The notes beneath the pieces were generated by a model that saw only the letters and a list, made by a program, of their open reading frames with translations, was not told the origin of the DNA and ran no database searches. From Flavobacteriales bacterium (GTDB taxonomy: Bacteria > Bacteroidota > Bacteroidia > Flavobacteriales_F > PHOS-HE28), in contig JADJCX010000004.1 of assembly GCA_016703005.1 (NCBI GenBank), forward strand, positions 1-30,292: a stretch of 30,292 nt of DNA. The letters run 5' to 3'. The position numbers were made by a program, and so were the translations under genes. This document shows, one piece after another, positions 28,696 through 30,292 of this stretch. Within the stretch, counting starts at the first letter, position 1. Each line of letters opens with the position of its first letter.

Positions 28696-30292
28696 GTGTC
28701 CGAACTCGACGTACGGGAGAAGGTGAAGCTGCTGCCCCGGCAGCCGGGGGTGTATCAGTTCCTGGACGCCGAGGGCAACATCGTCTACATCGGCAAGGCG
28801 ATGCGATCTGCGCAGCCGTGTGGGTAGCTCACTTCGGCAGCAGCACCGGGATGAGCGGTAAGACCCCGCGGTTGGTGCGCACCATCGTTGACCTGCGGAT
28901 ACTGGTGGCAACGGGTTCGACGCGTTGCTCTGGAGAATCTGCTCATCAGCAGCACCAGCCGAAGTACAATGTCGCACTGAAAGACGACAAGAGCTACCTT
29001 GGATCCGGATCCGGAACGAACGTTTCCCGCGCGTGGAAGGCATGCGCAATCCGGAGCAATGACGGTAGCGAGTACTTCGGACCGTATGCCAGCGGTAAGG
29101 TGATGCACACGGGTGTTGCACCGATCCGCAAACTCTACCGCTCACGTACCTGCAACCTACCTGTCGAAGAAGAATGTGGAAGCCGGGAAGTTCAAAGTGT
29201 GTTTGGAGTACCACATCGGCAATTTGCAAGGGGCCGTGCGTCGGCAACTATGTGGAGGAGGATGATACAAAAGCGAACAACGAGATGCCGCCAGATGCGT
29301 GCGTGACAGCGCGCGGCGTGTTGAAGATGTGACAACGCCATGCTGGAATACGCCGCAAGTTGGAGTTCGAGCAGGCCGAGCAGTTGCGCGAACGCATCGA
29401 CCACCGGAGCGCTTCCAGCGCCGCAACACAGTGAGCACCGATGTGGGCGATGTGGATGTCTTCACCATCGTCAGTGATGAAGGCGGTGGCTACGTGTGAA
29501 CTACTTCGCGTGAACACGGTGCAGTGGTACACGGCATCTCGGTGGAGATGAAGCGAAAGCTGGAGGAGATGGAAGAACTCCTACAGCTGGCCATCGAAAT
29601 GGATTGCGCAGCCGGTTCAGCAGCACCGCGCCGGAGCATCATCGTTCCCATCGACATCGGGTTGGGATCCCGCACACTGTTGTTTCCGTGCCAACGCGCG
29701 GCGACCGGAAGAAGTTGTTGAGCTGAGCGTGCGCAACGCGCAGTACTTCATGATGGACAAGCAGAAGCAGGAAGCTTCTGGACCCGGGAGGCGCACACCA
29801 CGCGCCTGATGGAGACCGCCCAGAGGACGAGCCTGCCCGTTCAGCCGCGCCACATTGGTGCTTCCGATGGCAACACGCAAGGCACCATTGTGAGCGCCTG
29901 CGTGGTGTTCAGGGCTTTTGGACTACCGCCACTTCAACGTGAAAGCGGTGGAAAGGCCCGGACGACTTTGCGACGATGAAGGAAGCCGTGCACCACGCTA
30001 CCGGCTTTTGTTGGACAGCTGAGATCACGCCTGGCTTATCCTCATCGACGGCGGTAAGGGGCAACTGAGCGCTGCCATGGAAAGTCTCCCTGCGCTGGGG
30101 CTACGCGGTAAGGTCGCCGTGATCGGCATCGCCAAACGACTGGAGGAACTCTACTACCGGACGACCCGGTGCCGTTTTATATCGACAAGCGCAGTAGCAC
30201 ATTGAAACTCTTGCAACACATGCCCAGCAGAAGCCCACAGCTTCGGCATCACGCACCACCGTGGGCGCGGCAAACGCATCATCCGCACCGGC
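28696..30292 (+). CDS. uvrC: Excinuclease ABC subunit C, partial at window end, heavily frameshifted
   Basis: A GTG at 28696 opens VSELDVREKVKLLPRQPGVY, then QFLDAEGNIVYIGKA, the GIY-YIG nuclease domain that makes the 3' cut. SGKTPRLVRTIVDLRILVA follows. The Cys cluster region reads KFKVCLEYHIGNCKGPC near 29200. KLEFEQAEQLRERI near 29356 is the UVR motif that binds UvrB. The C-terminal RNase H-like nuclease for the 5' cut is seen as NTQGTIVSACVVF, LIDGGKGQLSAAMESL, VIGIAKRLEELYY and YIDKRSSTLKLLQH up to the window end. About 530 of some 600 codons are present, and the helix-hairpin-helix tail lies outside. Frame changes occur roughly every 50-100 bases, the densest in the window. It acts with UvrA and UvrB in nucleotide excision repair. 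Confidence 0.92.

Noticed and set aside
25022..30292. Programmed frameshifting or alternative genetic code
   Set aside because: Breaks are frequent, irregular, in both directions, and absent from scoA, scoB and the PKD gene; no slippery site and pseudoknot pattern recurs. Sequencing error explains them more simply.

Overview
The window looks like a contig from a GC-rich member of the Bacteroidota, most likely a Flavobacteriales-type environmental lineage. The evidence is a PKD-domain protein with a type IX secretion (T9SS) sorting tail, a lamin-tail/SbsA-Ig surface protein with a FlgD/CHU_C-like C-terminus, adjacent DUF2339 and DUF3999 membrane genes, a paired ScoA/ScoB CoA-transferase, and upstream boxes resembling the Bacteroidota -7 element TAnnTTTG. 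No rRNA, tRNA, CRISPR array, phage or insertion sequence was seen.

Layout. 1-2.5 kb: a frameshifted CPBP-type membrane protease, a TPR gene fragment, a TfoX-N protein and a HEAT-like protein. 2.5-8.1 kb: a forward run of DUF2339 protein, DUF3999 protein and a T9SS cargo protein whose signal-peptide region carries two 20-bp palindromes. 8.2-12.6 kb: scoA, a polytopic membrane protein, scoB and a second membrane protein; the two CoA-transferase subunits are therefore separated. 12.6-24.1 kb: a surface-glycan-like block with five more polytopic proteins that look like GT-C glycosyltransferases, one GT2 polyprenyl-phosphate-type glycosyltransferase, and a GH-A (GH5-like) lipoprotein with a C-terminal carboxypeptidase-regulatory-like domain. 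24.2-26.0 kb (minus): a PolB-type 3'-5' exonuclease and asd. 26.1-28.7 kb: the lamin-tail surface protein. 28.7 kb to the end: partial uvrC.

Working together (inference): the GT2 enzyme could make a lipid-phosphate sugar donor, the seven GT-C-like proteins could use such donors on the periplasmic side to build or decorate a glycan, and the GH-A lipoprotein could trim it. Likely recipients include T9SS-exported proteins such as the two surface proteins in the window. Three of the GT-C-like proteins end in an extracytoplasmic beta-sandwich, and another in a fascin-like beta-trefoil, which is the most unusual architecture here.

Most genes carry single-base frameshifts. They are sparse between about 6 and 13 kb and become dense toward the right end, even in housekeeping genes (asd, uvrC). 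This fits uncorrected long-read indels better than biological decay. Gene limits below therefore span several raw reading frames, and the approximate frameshift positions are stated.
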